Part shown: piece by piece, positions 25,566-34,254 of the stretch
Position numbering within the stretch: the first letter of the stretch is position 1
Layout: each line of letters starts with the position of its first letter
Source: Sphingomonas gilva
GTDB taxonomy: Bacteria > Pseudomonadota > Alphaproteobacteria > Sphingomonadales > Sphingomonadaceae
Length of the DNA: 64,000 nucleotides
Assembly: GCF_003515075.1 (NCBI RefSeq)
Contig: NZ_QWLV01000006.1
Location: forward strand, 62,001 to 126,000
Direction: 5' to 3'
Made by a program: the position numbers and the translations under genes
Notes under the pieces: model-generated
What the model was told of the DNA's origin: nothing
Databases searched by the model: none
What the model saw: the letters and a program-made list of their open reading frames with translations, nothing else

Positions 25566-26132
25566 ATGATGCGATTTGGAATGGGATATGACCGTTGGGC
25601 CGGTGGTGGCCGTGGCGGTTTCGGCGCTGGCCATGGCCATCACGGCATGGGGCATGGGCGCGGACGACGGCGGGTGTTCGACGGCGGCGAGCTGCGGCTG
25701 GTGCTGCTGAAGCTGATCGCCGACACGCCGCGCCACGGCTACGACCTGATCCGCGAGATCGAGGCGATGACCGGCGGCGCCTATGCGCCCAGTCCGGGCG
25801 TGGTCTACCCCACGCTGACCATGCTCGAGGACATGGAGCTGATCGCCGAGGAGCGGTCCGAGGGCGCCAAGAAGATGTTCGCCGCGACCGATGCGGGCAG
25901 GACGCACCTGGCCGAGCAGGCCGAGCAGGCCGAGGCGCTGATCGCGCGGCTCACCGATATCGGCCGGCACAGCGCCAGGACCGATGGCGGGCCGGTGCGG
26001 CGCGCGATGGGCAATCTGCGCACCGTGCTGCAGAACCGGCTGGGCCAAGGCGATGTCGATGCCGATCTGCTGCATCAGGCCTCCGCGATCATCGACGAGG
26101 CGGCGCAGAAGATCGAGAGGCTGAAGGCATGA
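25566..26132 (+). CDS. PadR family transcriptional regulator with Gly/His-rich N-terminus
   Basis: This is a 188-residue winged-helix repressor of the PadR type. The DNA-binding core is LVLLKLIADTPRHGYDLI through GVVYPTLTMLEDMELI (about residues 45-88), followed by a dimerising helical C-terminus with LLHQASAIIDEAAQKIERL. Ahead of the winged helix is a 40-residue tail very rich in Gly, His and Arg (GFGAGHGHHGMGHGRGRRR), which may bind metal or haem. Two ATG codons in tandem open the gene. A DUF2218 gene overlaps its stop by 4 bases. Confidence 0.9.
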   Translation: MMRFGMGYDRWAGGGRGGFGAGHGHHGMGHGRGRRRVFDGGELRLVLLKLIADTPRHGYDLIREIEAMTGGAYAPSPGVVYPTLTMLEDMELIAEERSEGAKKMFAATDAGRTHLAEQAEQAEALIARLTDIGRHSARTDGGPVRRAMGNLRTVLQNRLGQGDVDADLLHQASAIIDEAAQKIERLKA

Positions 26133-26413
26133 GCCGTTCCTCTGCCGAGGTGCCGACCGCGAACGCCAGCCGCTATCTGCAGCAGCTGTGCAAGCATTGG
26201 TCGCACAAGATGCATGTCGAGTTCGACGCCGAGAAGGGGCGCATCGCCTTTCCCAACGGCACGATTGCCGAGCTGGCGGCGCGTGAAGACGCGTTGGCGG
26301 TGACGCTGGACGTGCCCGACGGGGAGGACGCGGGGCGGATGCGGCGCGTCGTAGCCGAGCATCTCGACCGCTTCGCCTTCAGAGAGGCGCCGCTGGCGTT
26401 CGACTGGAAATGA
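26129..26413 (+). CDS. DUF2218 domain protein
   Basis: This is a 94-residue cytoplasmic protein matching the DUF2218 pattern: an N-terminal segment SRYLQQLCKHWSHKMHVEFD followed by a beta-rich part and a C-terminal helix (VVAEHLDRFAFREAPLAFDW). Members are often found beside iron-uptake or PadR genes; their biochemical role is not known. The ATGA overlap with padR shows a two-gene operon that the PadR protein probably controls. Confidence 0.87.
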   Translation: MSRSSAEVPTANASRYLQQLCKHWSHKMHVEFDAEKGRIAFPNGTIAELAAREDALAVTLDVPDGEDAGRMRRVVAEHLDRFAFREAPLAFDWK

Positions 26414-26422
26414 TCCTTCAAG

Positions 26423-26505
26423 CCGGTTCGGGCTGAGCTTGTCGAGGCCCTGTCCTGCTGGGGGCCGCAAGGGAGGACCGCCCTTCGACAAGCTCAGGAC
26501 GAACG
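26423..26505. repeat. Inverted repeat with GAGCTTGTCGA core, entering the glycosyltransferase 3' end
   Basis: Arms at 26423-26448 and 26481-26505 are near-complements sharing the core CTGAGCTTGTCGA. This is a REP-type sequence I have seen often between genes of sphingomonads. The right arm supplies the last four codons and the TGA stop of the glycosyltransferase gene on the minus strand. Confidence 0.75.
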
Positions 26506-27675
26506 GGGAGGGTTTCGCGCGTCGGTCATCGACCGCCGCGCGATGACCTCCAGATAGGTGTCGACGACCTTCTGGTTGATCGCGTCCCAGCCATAGGCCT
26601 TCGCCGCGTCGTACCCGGCTTGTCCGGCGGCGCGGCGGGCGGCGTCGTCGGTCGCGTAATGCGCCAGGGCGTCGGCATAGGCGGCGATGTCGCGCGGGGG
26701 GACGAGCCGGCCGGTGACGCCGTCCTCGACCAGGCTGGCGCTGCCGGTCGCATCGGCGGCGACGACCGGGACGGCGCAGGCCATCGCCTCCAGCGTGACG
26801 TTGCCGAAGGTCTCGGTGACGCTCGGGTTGAGGAAGATGTCCATCGAGGCGACCGCGCGGCCGAGATCGGCGCCGCGCTGGAAGCCGGCGAACACCGCTT
26901 CGGGCACCTGGGCGGCGAAGGTCTCGCGCGCCGGACCGTCGCCGATCACGAGGACGCGGTGCGGCACGCCGCGCGCGGCAAGCGCCTGCATCGCCTCCCC
27001 GAACACGTCGAGGCCCTTTTCGAGCACCAGCCGGCCGAGAAAGCCGATCGCCACCTCGTCGTCGCCGATGCCGAGCGAACGGCGCCATTCGAGGCTGCGC
27101 GCCGCGGGATTGAAGATGTGGTGATCGACCCCGCGCGACCAGATGCCGATATGCGGGTTCATCCCCTGTTCGGCGAGCAGGTCCGCCATCGAGCGCGACG
27201 GCGCGACGATCGCGTCGCAGCGATTGTAGAAGCGCTTCAACCCCTTTTCGACCAGCGGCTCCATGAAGCCGAGATTGTAATAGCGGGGATAGGTCTCGAA
27301 GCGCGTGTGGACCGACGCCACCACCGGCAGATGGTGGCGCCGCGCATAGGTGACGGCGCGGTGGCCGAGCAGCTCCGGCGCGGAGACATGGACCATGTTC
27401 GGCGCGAATTTCCTGAGATCGGCGCGGACCTTGGCGGGCAGCCCCATCGCGAAGCGGTACTCGCCGCGGCCGAACGGCATCGGCACCGCGGGAACGTCGA
27501 CCAGATCCCCGGTCGCGGGGAAGGCGGGATGCTCCACCGTCGGCGAATAGATGCGCACCGCCGCGCCCTGGGCCAGCAGATAGGCGACCAGCCGGTTGAG
27601 CGCCTGGTTCGCGCCGTCGCGGGTATAGTTGTAGTTGCCGCTGAACAGCGCGATGCGCAGATCGGTCACCTTCAT
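26494..27675 (-). CDS. GT4-type glycosyltransferase
   Basis: This is a 393-residue glycosyltransferase of the GT-B fold, family 4 type, close in pattern to sulfoquinovosyl- or mannosyl-diacylglycerol synthases. It shows the N-terminal LRIALFSGNYNYTRDGANQA, the DXD-independent acceptor region HTRFETYPRYYN, the donor-domain signature IGFLGRLVLEKGLDVFGEAM and the nucleotide-sugar motif SVTETFGNVTLEAMA (Glu-x7-Glu). Donor and acceptor cannot be fixed from sequence; a membrane lipid acceptor is plausible. The C-terminal residues NPPRSS come partly from the repeat at the 3' end. Confidence 0.88.
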   Translation of the reverse strand: MKVTDLRIALFSGNYNYTRDGANQALNRLVAYLLAQGAAVRIYSPTVEHPAFPATGDLVDVPAVPMPFGRGEYRFAMGLPAKVRADLRKFAPNMVHVSAPELLGHRAVTYARRHHLPVVASVHTRFETYPRYYNLGFMEPLVEKGLKRFYNRCDAIVAPSRSMADLLAEQGMNPHIGIWSRGVDHHIFNPAARSLEWRRSLGIGDDEVAIGFLGRLVLEKGLDVFGEAMQALAARGVPHRVLVIGDGPARETFAAQVPEAVFAGFQRGADLGRAVASMDIFLNPSVTETFGNVTLEAMACAVPVVAADATGSASLVEDGVTGRLVPPRDIAAYADALAHYATDDAARRAAGQAGYDAAKAYGWDAINQKVVDTYLEVIARRSMTDARNPPRSS

Positions 27676-27752
27676 CGTCGCGCCCTTAGCTGGCGGCGAG
27701 GCGGAACGAAAGCGACGGATGCGCGGTTGGCGCGGGCGAGGAGGATGCCGCG

Positions 27753-27971
27753 ATGTCCAACAGCTTTCGCAAGGGCCAGGCGGTCAGCTGGCAATGGGCC
27801 GGCTCCCGGGCGCACGGCAAGGTGGCGGAGCGCTTCGAGCGGCGCGTGCAGCGGACACTGGGCGGCAGCAGGATCGTGCGCAACGGATCGAAGGACGATC
27901 CGGCCTATCTGGTCGAGCAGGAGGACGGCGCCAGGGCGCTGAAGCTGGGCAGCGAGCTTCGTGGGGACTGA
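27753..27971 (+). CDS. HVA1/DUF2945 family small protein
   Basis: This is a 72-residue basic protein that fits the DUF2945 (hypervirulence-associated protein TUDOR) family: FRKGQAVSWQWAGSRAHGKV at the start and DDPAYLVEQEDGARALKLGSEL at the end. The fold is a small SH3-like barrel whose role in bacteria is unknown. It is a single gene, divergent from the glycosyltransferase. Confidence 0.85.
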   Translation: MSNSFRKGQAVSWQWAGSRAHGKVAERFERRVQRTLGGSRIVRNGSKDDPAYLVEQEDGARALKLGSELRGD

Positions 27972-28027
27972 AGGATATGCAACCGACCGGTTGAATGGGA
28001 AACGACCGGTTTGTGCGATTTTCCGGC

Positions 28028-28057
28028 GAACATGCTTGAGCGAACTTCAGCATGTTC
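28028..28057 (+). terminator. Hairpin after the DUF2945 gene
   Basis: GAACATGCT (28028-28036) pairs perfectly with AGCATGTTC (28049-28057), and further pairs form inside. A five-T run appears about 18 bases later. It is a terminator candidate for the upstream gene, but the T-run is too far away for a classic one. Confidence 0.4.
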
Positions 28058-28214
28058 AGTGTCCGGCGCGGTTTTTCACGCCGCTGAAATTCAGCTCAGT
28101 ATCGTGCCGAATCATTCGCGGCCGTGATGATGTGGAGCGTGACATTCCACGACGATAACCTATCTGGATCATGTAGGACAGGGGAAATTTCGTTGGCCGT
28201 GCCCAATTCTCCTT

Positions 28215-28305
28215 GTCACCCGGGACCTGTTCCGGGGGCCATCGTTCCGCGCATAACGCTGATGGCGTGTGGGGAGACATGGACCCCGGAACAGGTCCGG
28301 GTGAC
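28215..28305. repeat. Inverted repeat, CACCCGG/CCGGGTG type
   Basis: The arm at 28215-28237 reads GTCACCCGGGACCTGTTCC and onward; the arm at 28284-28305 is its complement with one base missing. The arms face each other across about 46 bases, close to the 3' end of aroB. It is another REP-type element. Confidence 0.75.
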
Positions 28306-28361
28306 GGAGCAAGGCGATCGGGCGGAGCACCAAACCGCCTGCCGCTTCGGCTTTTGGGTGT

Positions 28362-29459
28362 CTAGCGATCCAAAAACGCCGCCACGTCCGCCAGCGCGAC
28401 CGAGCGATCGAGATAGGTCTCGCCGATGCCGGTGGCGAGCAGGAAGGGGAGCGTGCCGGCGTCCATCTTCTTGTCGTGCGCCATGTGCGCGACAAGGGTC
28501 TTGCCCGAGGCGTCGATGCCGCAGGCGGCGAGGCCGTCCGGCAGGCCGACCGAGCGCAGATGCGCGGCGACGCGGGCGGCGTCCTCCGGCGGGCAATGCC
28601 CTCGCGCCGCCGAGAAGCCGAAGGCGAGCGCCATGCCCGCGGCGACCGCCTCGCCGTGGAGCAGCCTGTCCGAAAAGCCCGTCTCCGCCTCCAGCGCGTG
28701 GGCGAAGGTGTGGCCAAGGTTGAGCAGCGCGCGGACGTCCTTCGTCTCGCGTTCGTCGGCGGCGACGATGCGCGCCTTGGCGGCGACGCTGTGGGCGATG
28801 GCGTGCGCGCGCGCGGTGGGATCGCCGGCGAGCAGCGCCGCGCCGTTCGCCTCGCACCAGGCGAAGAAGGCGGGATCGTCGATCAGGCCGTATTTGACCA
28901 CCTCGGCATAGCCCGCGGCGACCTGGCGACCGGGCAGGGTGTCGAGCGTCGCGGGGTCGATCAGCACGAGGCTCGGCTGATGGAAGGCGCCGATCAGGTT
29001 CTTGCCGGCGCGGCTGTTGATCGCGGTCTTGCCGCCGACCGACGAATCGACCTGGGCGAGCAATGTGGTGGGGATCTGGACGAACCTGCAGCCGCGCTTG
29101 AGGATCGCCGCCGCGAAGCCGACGAGATCGCCGATCACCCCGCCGCCCAGCGCGACGACATGGTCGCCGCGTTCGACGCCGAGATCGAGCAGGCGGTCGG
29201 TGAGCGATTCGAGCGTCGCCCAGCTCTTGCTGCCCTCGCCGGGCGTCAGGACGATCGCCTCGCTGTCGATGCCCGCGGTGGAGAGCGACCCCTGGAGCGT
29301 GGCGAGATGGCCGGCGAGGTTCTCGTCGGTGACGACCACCATCCGCCGCCCGCGCGACAGCGACGCGAGGATGGTCCCCGCGCGGGAGAGGAGGTCGTCT
29401 TCGATGACGACGTCGTAGCTGCGGTCGCCGAGCGCGACGGGGATGGTCTGGCTGGTCAT
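28362..29459 (-). CDS. aroB: 3-dehydroquinate synthase
   Basis: This is the second enzyme of the shikimate pathway. It uses NAD and a divalent metal to cyclise DAHP. The 365-residue protein shows the glycine-rich NAD region VALGGGVIGDLVGFAAA, the QIPTTLLAQVDSSVGGKTAIN signature, the metal-binding Glu in AGYAEVVKYG and His residues in LNLGHTFAHALE and LLHGEAVAAGM. It lies downstream of aroK, separated by a repeat-filled gap of 282 bases. Confidence 0.97.
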   Translation of the reverse strand: MTSQTIPVALGDRSYDVVIEDDLLSRAGTILASLSRGRRMVVVTDENLAGHLATLQGSLSTAGIDSEAIVLTPGEGSKSWATLESLTDRLLDLGVERGDHVVALGGGVIGDLVGFAAAILKRGCRFVQIPTTLLAQVDSSVGGKTAINSRAGKNLIGAFHQPSLVLIDPATLDTLPGRQVAAGYAEVVKYGLIDDPAFFAWCEANGAALLAGDPTARAHAIAHSVAAKARIVAADERETKDVRALLNLGHTFAHALEAETGFSDRLLHGEAVAAGMALAFGFSAARGHCPPEDAARVAAHLRSVGLPDGLAACGIDASGKTLVAHMAHDKKMDAGTLPFLLATGIGETYLDRSVALADVAAFLDR

Positions 29460-29575
29460 GGCGAGCCCCCGCTAGCGGGATGTTCGGGGAAATGCATCCC
29501 CGGCGGCGCGTTCGATGGAGGGGAGCCATTGAACGGTCGTGTTGCCACGGCATGACGCGCCCGTGGCGGCCCGGC

Positions 29576-29720
29576 TAAATCCTCCCCCAGCTTGTCTGGG
29601 GGAGGGGGACCAGCCGCAGGCTGGTGGAGGGGGAAGCGCCGCGAGCGAATCCCTTGTGGCATTCCCCCTCCACCGCTCTTCGAGCGGTCCCCCTCCCCCG
29701 CTTCGCGAGGGAGGATTTTA
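29576..29720. repeat. Long inverted repeat between aroK and aroB
   Basis: The left arm (29576-29634, beginning TAAATCCTCCCCC) and the right arm (29661-29720, ending GGGAGGATTTTA) are inverted, and each contains an internal stem (CCAGCCGCAGGCTGG and CCGCTCTTCGAGCGG). The whole element of about 145 bases fills most of the aroK-aroB gap. It resembles compound REP/BIME elements of sphingomonads. Confidence 0.8.
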
Positions 29721-29741
29721 GGTCCGCGGGGGCCGCGGCGG

Positions 29742-30311
29742 TTACTTGGTTGAACCGTTCGCCCCTAGCGCCGCGATGATCGCGTCCACCGTCGCTTCAT
29801 GGGGGCCGCGGCCGCTGCGGATGTGGATGGGGGCGAGAGCGTAGAGCGGGTTGCGGACGGCGGCGAGCTCGCCGAGCTTGGCGAGGGGGTCGTTGCCCTT
29901 CAACAGCGGGCGGGTGTCGCGGCGCTGGACGCGATCGGCGAGGATGTCGACATCGGCGTCGAGCCAGACGGCGATGGCCGATTCGAGGATCCTGGCGCGG
30001 GTCGGCTCCTGGATGAACGCGCCGCCGCCGGTGGCGATCACCTTGGGCTCGCCGTCGAGCAGCCGGGCGATGACGCGGCGCTCCCCGTCGCGGAAATAGG
30101 CCTCGCCATAGCGCTCGAAGATCTCGCTGACGGTCATGTCGGCGGCGACCTCTATCTCGTGATCGGCATCGGCGAAGGGCAGGTCGAGACGCGCGGCGAG
30201 CCGGCGCCCCACGGTCGACTTGCCCACGCCCATCAGCCCGACGAGCACGATCGGGCGCGTGGGGCGGACGGCGTTCGACTGGTCTGGCGCGGCAGGAGGA
30301 CTTTGCAGCAT
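29742..30311 (-). CDS. aroK: Shikimate kinase
   Basis: This cytoplasmic enzyme phosphorylates shikimate. The 189-residue protein has Walker A VLVGLMGVGKSTVGRRLA near residue 22, the shikimate-binding DADHEIE and IFERYGEAYFRDGERR, the VIATGGGAF motif and the lid region VQRRDTRPLLKG. I start at MLQSPPAAPDQSN; the frame is open further upstream but that would run through the divergent promoter region. It precedes aroB as in many proteobacteria. Confidence 0.95.
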   Translation of the reverse strand: MLQSPPAAPDQSNAVRPTRPIVLVGLMGVGKSTVGRRLAARLDLPFADADHEIEVAADMTVSEIFERYGEAYFRDGERRVIARLLDGEPKVIATGGGAFIQEPTRARILESAIAVWLDADVDILADRVQRRDTRPLLKGNDPLAKLGELAAVRNPLYALAPIHIRSGRGPHEATVDAIIAALGANGSTK

Positions 30312-30386
30312 GGCGGCGGGGGCTATACAGCGGGCGCGCGGCTCGGGCAAAAGGCCGGTCCGCACAAAATCTGTCGGGAAATTTCG

Positions 30387-30524
30387 ATGTCGCGTTCGCT
30401 TGTTATCCTCATCCTGATCATCGTCGTGGTCGTAGGCGCGCTGTTCTGGCTCGCCGGGCGCGACGCCGAAACGGCACAGACGCGCGTCGAAAAGGTGGTG
30501 CCGCTTGAAAATCTCAGCCGCTAA
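30387..30524 (+). CDS. Small single-pass membrane protein (45 residues)
   Basis: A 45-residue protein starts with a clean membrane helix (SLVILILIIVVVVGALFWLA) and ends in a short periplasmic or cytoplasmic tail. It overlaps the next gene's TTG start by 20 bases, which implies translational coupling. It lies in the divergent region from aroK. I do not recognise a family; the hydrophobic helix and the coupling support that it is real. Confidence 0.65.
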   Translation: MSRSLVILILIIVVVVGALFWLAGRDAETAQTRVEKVVPLENLSR

Positions 30525-32316
30525 GGCGTCGATCCTCGCCATCGCGGTGACGCTCGGCGCGGCGGCGCTCGGCGTGCCGGCGATCGGCCAGAATCGCGAT
30601 CAGGACGCGCCCGAATCGCTGCTGCCGGAGGGCTTCGGCGATCCGGTCGAGCAGACGCCGACACCGACCCCGCAGCCCGTGCCGGGCCAGCCGACGCCGC
30701 TGCTGCCGCCGACGACCGGCGCGCCGCTTCCCGCACCCGACGAGGAGGAAGAGGAGGAGCAGAGCGAGGAGGAGGCGGCCGCGGCGGCGCAGGCGCTGGC
30801 CGAGGCGTTGCGCAAGGCGGAGCTGCCCGCATCCTCGCGGCGATCGACCGCGCGCGTCGGCGTGGTCGGCCCGGACGGGCAGGGCATCGAGGCCGACGCC
30901 TATGGCCGGACGCGGGGCGCTTTCCTCTCCGCATTGATGCGGCGGATCGACGCGCCGATCGCCTCGCGCTGGCTGTCGATCGCGCTGAGGCGCGCCCTGA
31001 TGTCGCGGACCGACACGCCCTCCGGTGTCAACGGCGCGGATTTCGCCGCCGAGCGCGCCTGGCTGCTGCTGCGCATGGGCGAGGCGAAGCCCGCCCAGGC
31101 GATCGTCCAGGCGGTCGATACCGATCGATATACCCCCAAGCTGTTCCAGGTCGCGATGCAGGCGGCGCTGGCCAAGGGCGACCCGGCGGCGCTGTGCCCG
31201 CTGGCCGATCCGGCGAGCGAGGTGAGCGAGGAGCCGTCCTGGCTGCTCGCCAAGGCGATGTGCGCGGGGCTGACCAGCGATCCGGGAACCGCCGGCCAGT
31301 TCATCGACCAGGCGCGGCGGCAGCGGCTGGCGACGGGGATCGACCTGCTGCTCGCCGAGAAGGTCACCGGCGCCGGCGCCAACGGCCGGCGCGCCGTCAC
31401 CATCGAGTGGGACGATGTCGATCAGCTGACCGCCTGGCGCTACGGCCTGGCGACCGCGACCAATGTGGCGATCCCCGCCGCCTTGTTCGAGACGGTCGGC
31501 CGGCATGTCCAGGCCTGGCGCGCGCAGGCGCCGATGCTCGATGCGGCGGCGCGCGTGCCCGTCGCGGCGGCGGCGGCGGTGATGGGCGTGCTGAGCAACA
31601 TCGCCTATGTCGACCTGGTCGCGGCGGCCGAGCAATCGGAGGATGTGACGCCGGAGGAAAGCGCGCTGGCGAGCGATCTGCGCGACGCCTATGTCGGCAG
31701 CGCCGAGGACCGCATGACGGCGCTCAGGGCCTTGTGGAACGGCGTCGAGACGCCCGAGGCGCGCCATGCCCGATCGATCCTGACCGCGCGGGCGGCGGCG
31801 CGGATTCCGGCAAGCGAGACCTATTCCGCCGACGCCAGCGCGCTGATCGCGGCGATGCTGAGCGCGGGGCTCGACATCCAGGCGATGGACTGGGCCGAGT
31901 TCGTGGCCTCGGACAGCGACGGCTGGGCGATGCTCGCGGTCGCCGATCCCGATGCCGAGGGGCAGGTCGGCTACGGCGATTTCGACAATTATGCCGACAA
32001 TGATCCGCGCAAGGGGGCGCTGCTGCTCGCCGGTCTGACCGGGCTGGGGCGGTTCGATTTCGACGATGCGGGCCGCGCATCGGCCGCGTTGCAGGCGGGG
32101 CTCGGCGCGCAGAACAGCTGGACGCGCGAGATCATGGCGGCGGCCGAGCGCGGGGAGCAGGGCACGGTGCTGGTGCTGGCCGCGGTGGGGATGCAGACGC
32201 GCGACTGGCGCGGCGTTTCGCCGCTCGCGCTGTTCCACATCGTCTCCGCATTGCGCCGCGTCGGGCTGGAGGGCGAGGCGCGGATGATCGCCGCCGAGGC
32301 GATCGCGCGGGGCTGA
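30505..32316 (+). CDS. Secreted or periplasmic protein of unknown function, TTG start
   Basis: This is a 603-residue protein with an N-terminal signal peptide ([19 protein letters not shown]), a Pro/Thr-rich linker, an acidic run ([11 protein letters not shown], residues 76-86) and a long helical region of about 500 residues that looks like repeated helical hairpins. The start is a TTG with AAGGTGG about 10 bases upstream and inside the preceding small gene. It lies directly upstream of xerD (2-base gap) in what appears to be an operon. I do not recognise the family. Confidence 0.75.
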   Translation: MKISAAKASILAIAVTLGAAALGVPAIGQNRDQDAPESLLPEGFGDPVEQTPTPTPQPVPGQPTPLLPPTTGAPLPAPDEEEEEEQSEEEAAAAAQALAEALRKAELPASSRRSTARVGVVGPDGQGIEADAYGRTRGAFLSALMRRIDAPIASRWLSIALRRALMSRTDTPSGVNGADFAAERAWLLLRMGEAKPAQAIVQAVDTDRYTPKLFQVAMQAALAKGDPAALCPLADPASEVSEEPSWLLAKAMCAGLTSDPGTAGQFIDQARRQRLATGIDLLLAEKVTGAGANGRRAVTIEWDDVDQLTAWRYGLATATNVAIPAALFETVGRHVQAWRAQAPMLDAAARVPVAAAAAVMGVLSNIAYVDLVAAAEQSEDVTPEESALASDLRDAYVGSAEDRMTALRALWNGVETPEARHARSILTARAAARIPASETYSADASALIAAMLSAGLDIQAMDWAEFVASDSDGWAMLAVADPDAEGQVGYGDFDNYADNDPRKGALLLAGLTGLGRFDFDDAGRASAALQAGLGAQNSWTREIMAAAERGEQGTVLVLAAVGMQTRDWRGVSPLALFHIVSALRRVGLEGEARMIAAEAIARG

Positions 32317-32318
32317 TC

Positions 32319-33224
32319 GTGGGTGCGGACCGCGACCTGATCGAGCGGTTCCTCGAGATGCTGAGCGCCGAAAGCGGAGCGGCGAAGAACACCATCGCCG
32401 CCTATCGCAGCGACCTGATGCTGGCGTCGGAGGCGCTGGGCGGGCGGTTGGGCGAGGCGGATGCGGCGGACATCGCGCGGCTGGCGGATGGCTGGGGCGA
32501 ACTGGCGCGGTCGACCGTCGCGCGCAAGGCTGCGGCGCTGAGGCGCTTCTTCGGCTTCCTCGATGAGGAGGGGCTGCGCGGCGACGACCCTTCCGCCGCC
32601 TTGCCCCGGCCCGGTGCGCGGCGGGGCTTGCCCAAGGTGTTGGGACATGGCGATGTCGACGCGCTGTTCGCGGCGATCGCGGCGCGGATGGCGCGCGTGC
32701 CGGCCGATCCTCTCGATCTGCGGCTCTCCGCGCTGGTCGAGTTGCTCTACGGATCGGGGCTGCGGGCGAGCGAGCTGGTCGGCCTGCCGCGGGGCGGCAT
32801 CGCGCCCGACCGGCCGTTCCTGATCCTCAAGGGCAAGGGCGGGCGCGAGCGGATGGCGCCGATCTCCGATCGCGCGCGCGCCGCCGTCGCCGAATGGCGG
32901 GCGCATGTGCCGAGGGACAGCGCCTGGCTGTTTCCATCGGGCAAGTCGCATTTGTCGCGCGTGCGGCTGTATCAGATGCTCAAGGGGCTGGCGGCGGAGG
33001 CGGGGATTCCGCCGGAGCGCGTCAGCCCGCATGTGCTGCGCCACGCCTTCGCCACGCATCTGCTGGAGGGCGGGGCCGATCTGCGCGCGCTGCAATCGAT
33101 GCTGGGCCACGCCGATATCGCCACCACCGAGATCTATACGCACGTCGATTCGAAGCGGCTCGTCGAGCTTGTGAACGCCAGGCATCCGCTGGCCGACATT
33201 GACGCGCCGCCGCGCCAACCTTAA
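32319..33224 (+). CDS. xerD: Site-specific tyrosine recombinase XerD
   Basis: This recombinase resolves chromosome dimers at dif sites together with XerC. The 301-residue protein has the N-terminal SAM-like domain and the catalytic residues Arg149 in GSGLRASEL, His238 and Arg241 in [12 protein letters not shown], His264 in LGHADI and the nucleophile Tyr273 in EIYTHV. It starts with GTG, two bases after the preceding gene. XerC is less likely because the C-terminal [10 protein letters not shown] and the partner accA match xerD loci. Confidence 0.93.
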   Translation: MGADRDLIERFLEMLSAESGAAKNTIAAYRSDLMLASEALGGRLGEADAADIARLADGWGELARSTVARKAAALRRFFGFLDEEGLRGDDPSAALPRPGARRGLPKVLGHGDVDALFAAIAARMARVPADPLDLRLSALVELLYGSGLRASELVGLPRGGIAPDRPFLILKGKGGRERMAPISDRARAAVAEWRAHVPRDSAWLFPSGKSHLSRVRLYQMLKGLAAEAGIPPERVSPHVLRHAFATHLLEGGADLRALQSMLGHADIATTEIYTHVDSKRLVELVNARHPLADIDAPPRQP

Positions 33225-33236
33225 CCGCCGCTTCCG

Positions 33237-34184
33237 ATGCGCACCTATCTGGACTTCGAGAAACCCATCGCCGAGCTGCAGGGCCGGATCGCCGAGCTGC
33301 GCGAGACCGCCGACGACGGCGCGATCGACATCTCGGCCGACGTCGCGCGGCTGCAGGCCAAGTCCGACAAGCTGCTGCGCGACACCTACGCCAAGCTGAC
33401 GCCGTGGCAGAAGACGCAGGTCGCGCGCCATCCCGAGCGGCCGCATTTCAAGCATTATGTCGCGGCGCTGGTCGAGGACTTCATGCCGCTGGGCGGCGAC
33501 CGCGCCTTCGCCGACGATCAGGCGATCCTGGGCGGGTTCGGCACGATCGGCGGGCGGCGCTGCGTGGTGATCGGGCACGAAAAGGGCGACGATACCGCCA
33601 GCCGGCTCAAGCATAATTTCGGCATGGGCAAGCCCGAGGGCTATCGCAAGGCGATCCGCCTGATGGGGCTGGCCGACCGCTTCGGGCTGCCCGTGGTGAC
33701 CTTGGTCGACACCTCGGGCGCGTTTCCGGGCATCCAGGCAGAGGAGCGCGGCCAGGCCGAGGCGATCGCGCGTTCGACCCAGATGTGCCTGGGGCTGAGC
33801 GTGCCGATGGTGGCCTGCATCCTGGGCGAGGGCGGATCGGGCGGCGCCGTGGCGCTCGCCGCGGGCAACCGCGTGCTGATGATGGAGCATGCGGTCTATT
33901 CGGTGATCTCGCCCGAGGGATGCGCGTCGATCCTGTGGCGCACCGCCGACAAGGCGGCCGACGCCGCCGAGGCGATGCGGGTGACCGCGCAGGACCTGAA
34001 GGCGCTGGGCGTGATCGACCGCATCGTCGCCGAGCCGACCGGCGGCGCGCACCGCGACCCGGCGGCGGCGATCGCCTCGCTGGGCGGCGCGATCGGCGAG
34101 TCGCTGGATGAGCTGAGCGCACTCGACGGCGATTCGCTCAAGCGCGCCCGCCGGGAAAAGTTCTTGGCGATGGGACGGCTCTGA
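33237..34184 (+). CDS. accA: Acetyl-CoA carboxylase carboxyltransferase subunit alpha
   Basis: This is the alpha subunit of the carboxyltransferase, the partner of AccD encoded at 12849. The 315-residue protein shows [15 protein letters not shown] at the start, [15 protein letters not shown], the core [19 protein letters not shown] and the oxyanion-hole [15 protein letters not shown]. It follows xerD by 12 bases, a pairing seen in alphaproteobacteria. Confidence 0.97.
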   Translation: MRTYLDFEKPIAELQGRIAELRETADDGAIDISADVARLQAKSDKLLRDTYAKLTPWQKTQVARHPERPHFKHYVAALVEDFMPLGGDRAFADDQAILGGFGTIGGRRCVVIGHEKGDDTASRLKHNFGMGKPEGYRKAIRLMGLADRFGLPVVTLVDTSGAFPGIQAEERGQAEAIARSTQMCLGLSVPMVACILGEGGSGGAVALAAGNRVLMMEHAVYSVISPEGCASILWRTADKAADAAEAMRVTAQDLKALGVIDRIVAEPTGGAHRDPAAAIASLGGAIGESLDELSALDGDSLKRARREKFLAMGRL

Positions 34185-34254
34185 CCGGAACCTCTGCGCC
34201 TCTCATGCGATTGATTCGATAACGCAATCGAAACGATCCAAGAGGGGATTTGCG

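Larger units (their letters stand above)
27972..28361. other. Intergenic region of lower GC with hairpin and inverted repeat
   Basis: No gene is supported in this stretch of about 390 bases. The first half is visibly less GC-rich than its surroundings and contains a hairpin at 28028-28057. The second half contains an inverted repeat at 28215-28305. Short open frames here have poor codon use and no ribosome-binding site. Confidence 0.6.

Noticed and set aside
27961..28158. Short plus-strand frame after the DUF2945 gene
   Set aside because: No ribosome-binding site, overlaps the upstream gene and runs through the hairpin.
31989..34052. A 687-codon minus-strand frame over xerD and accA
   Set aside because: Both sense genes have conserved active sites; the antisense product has no motif.
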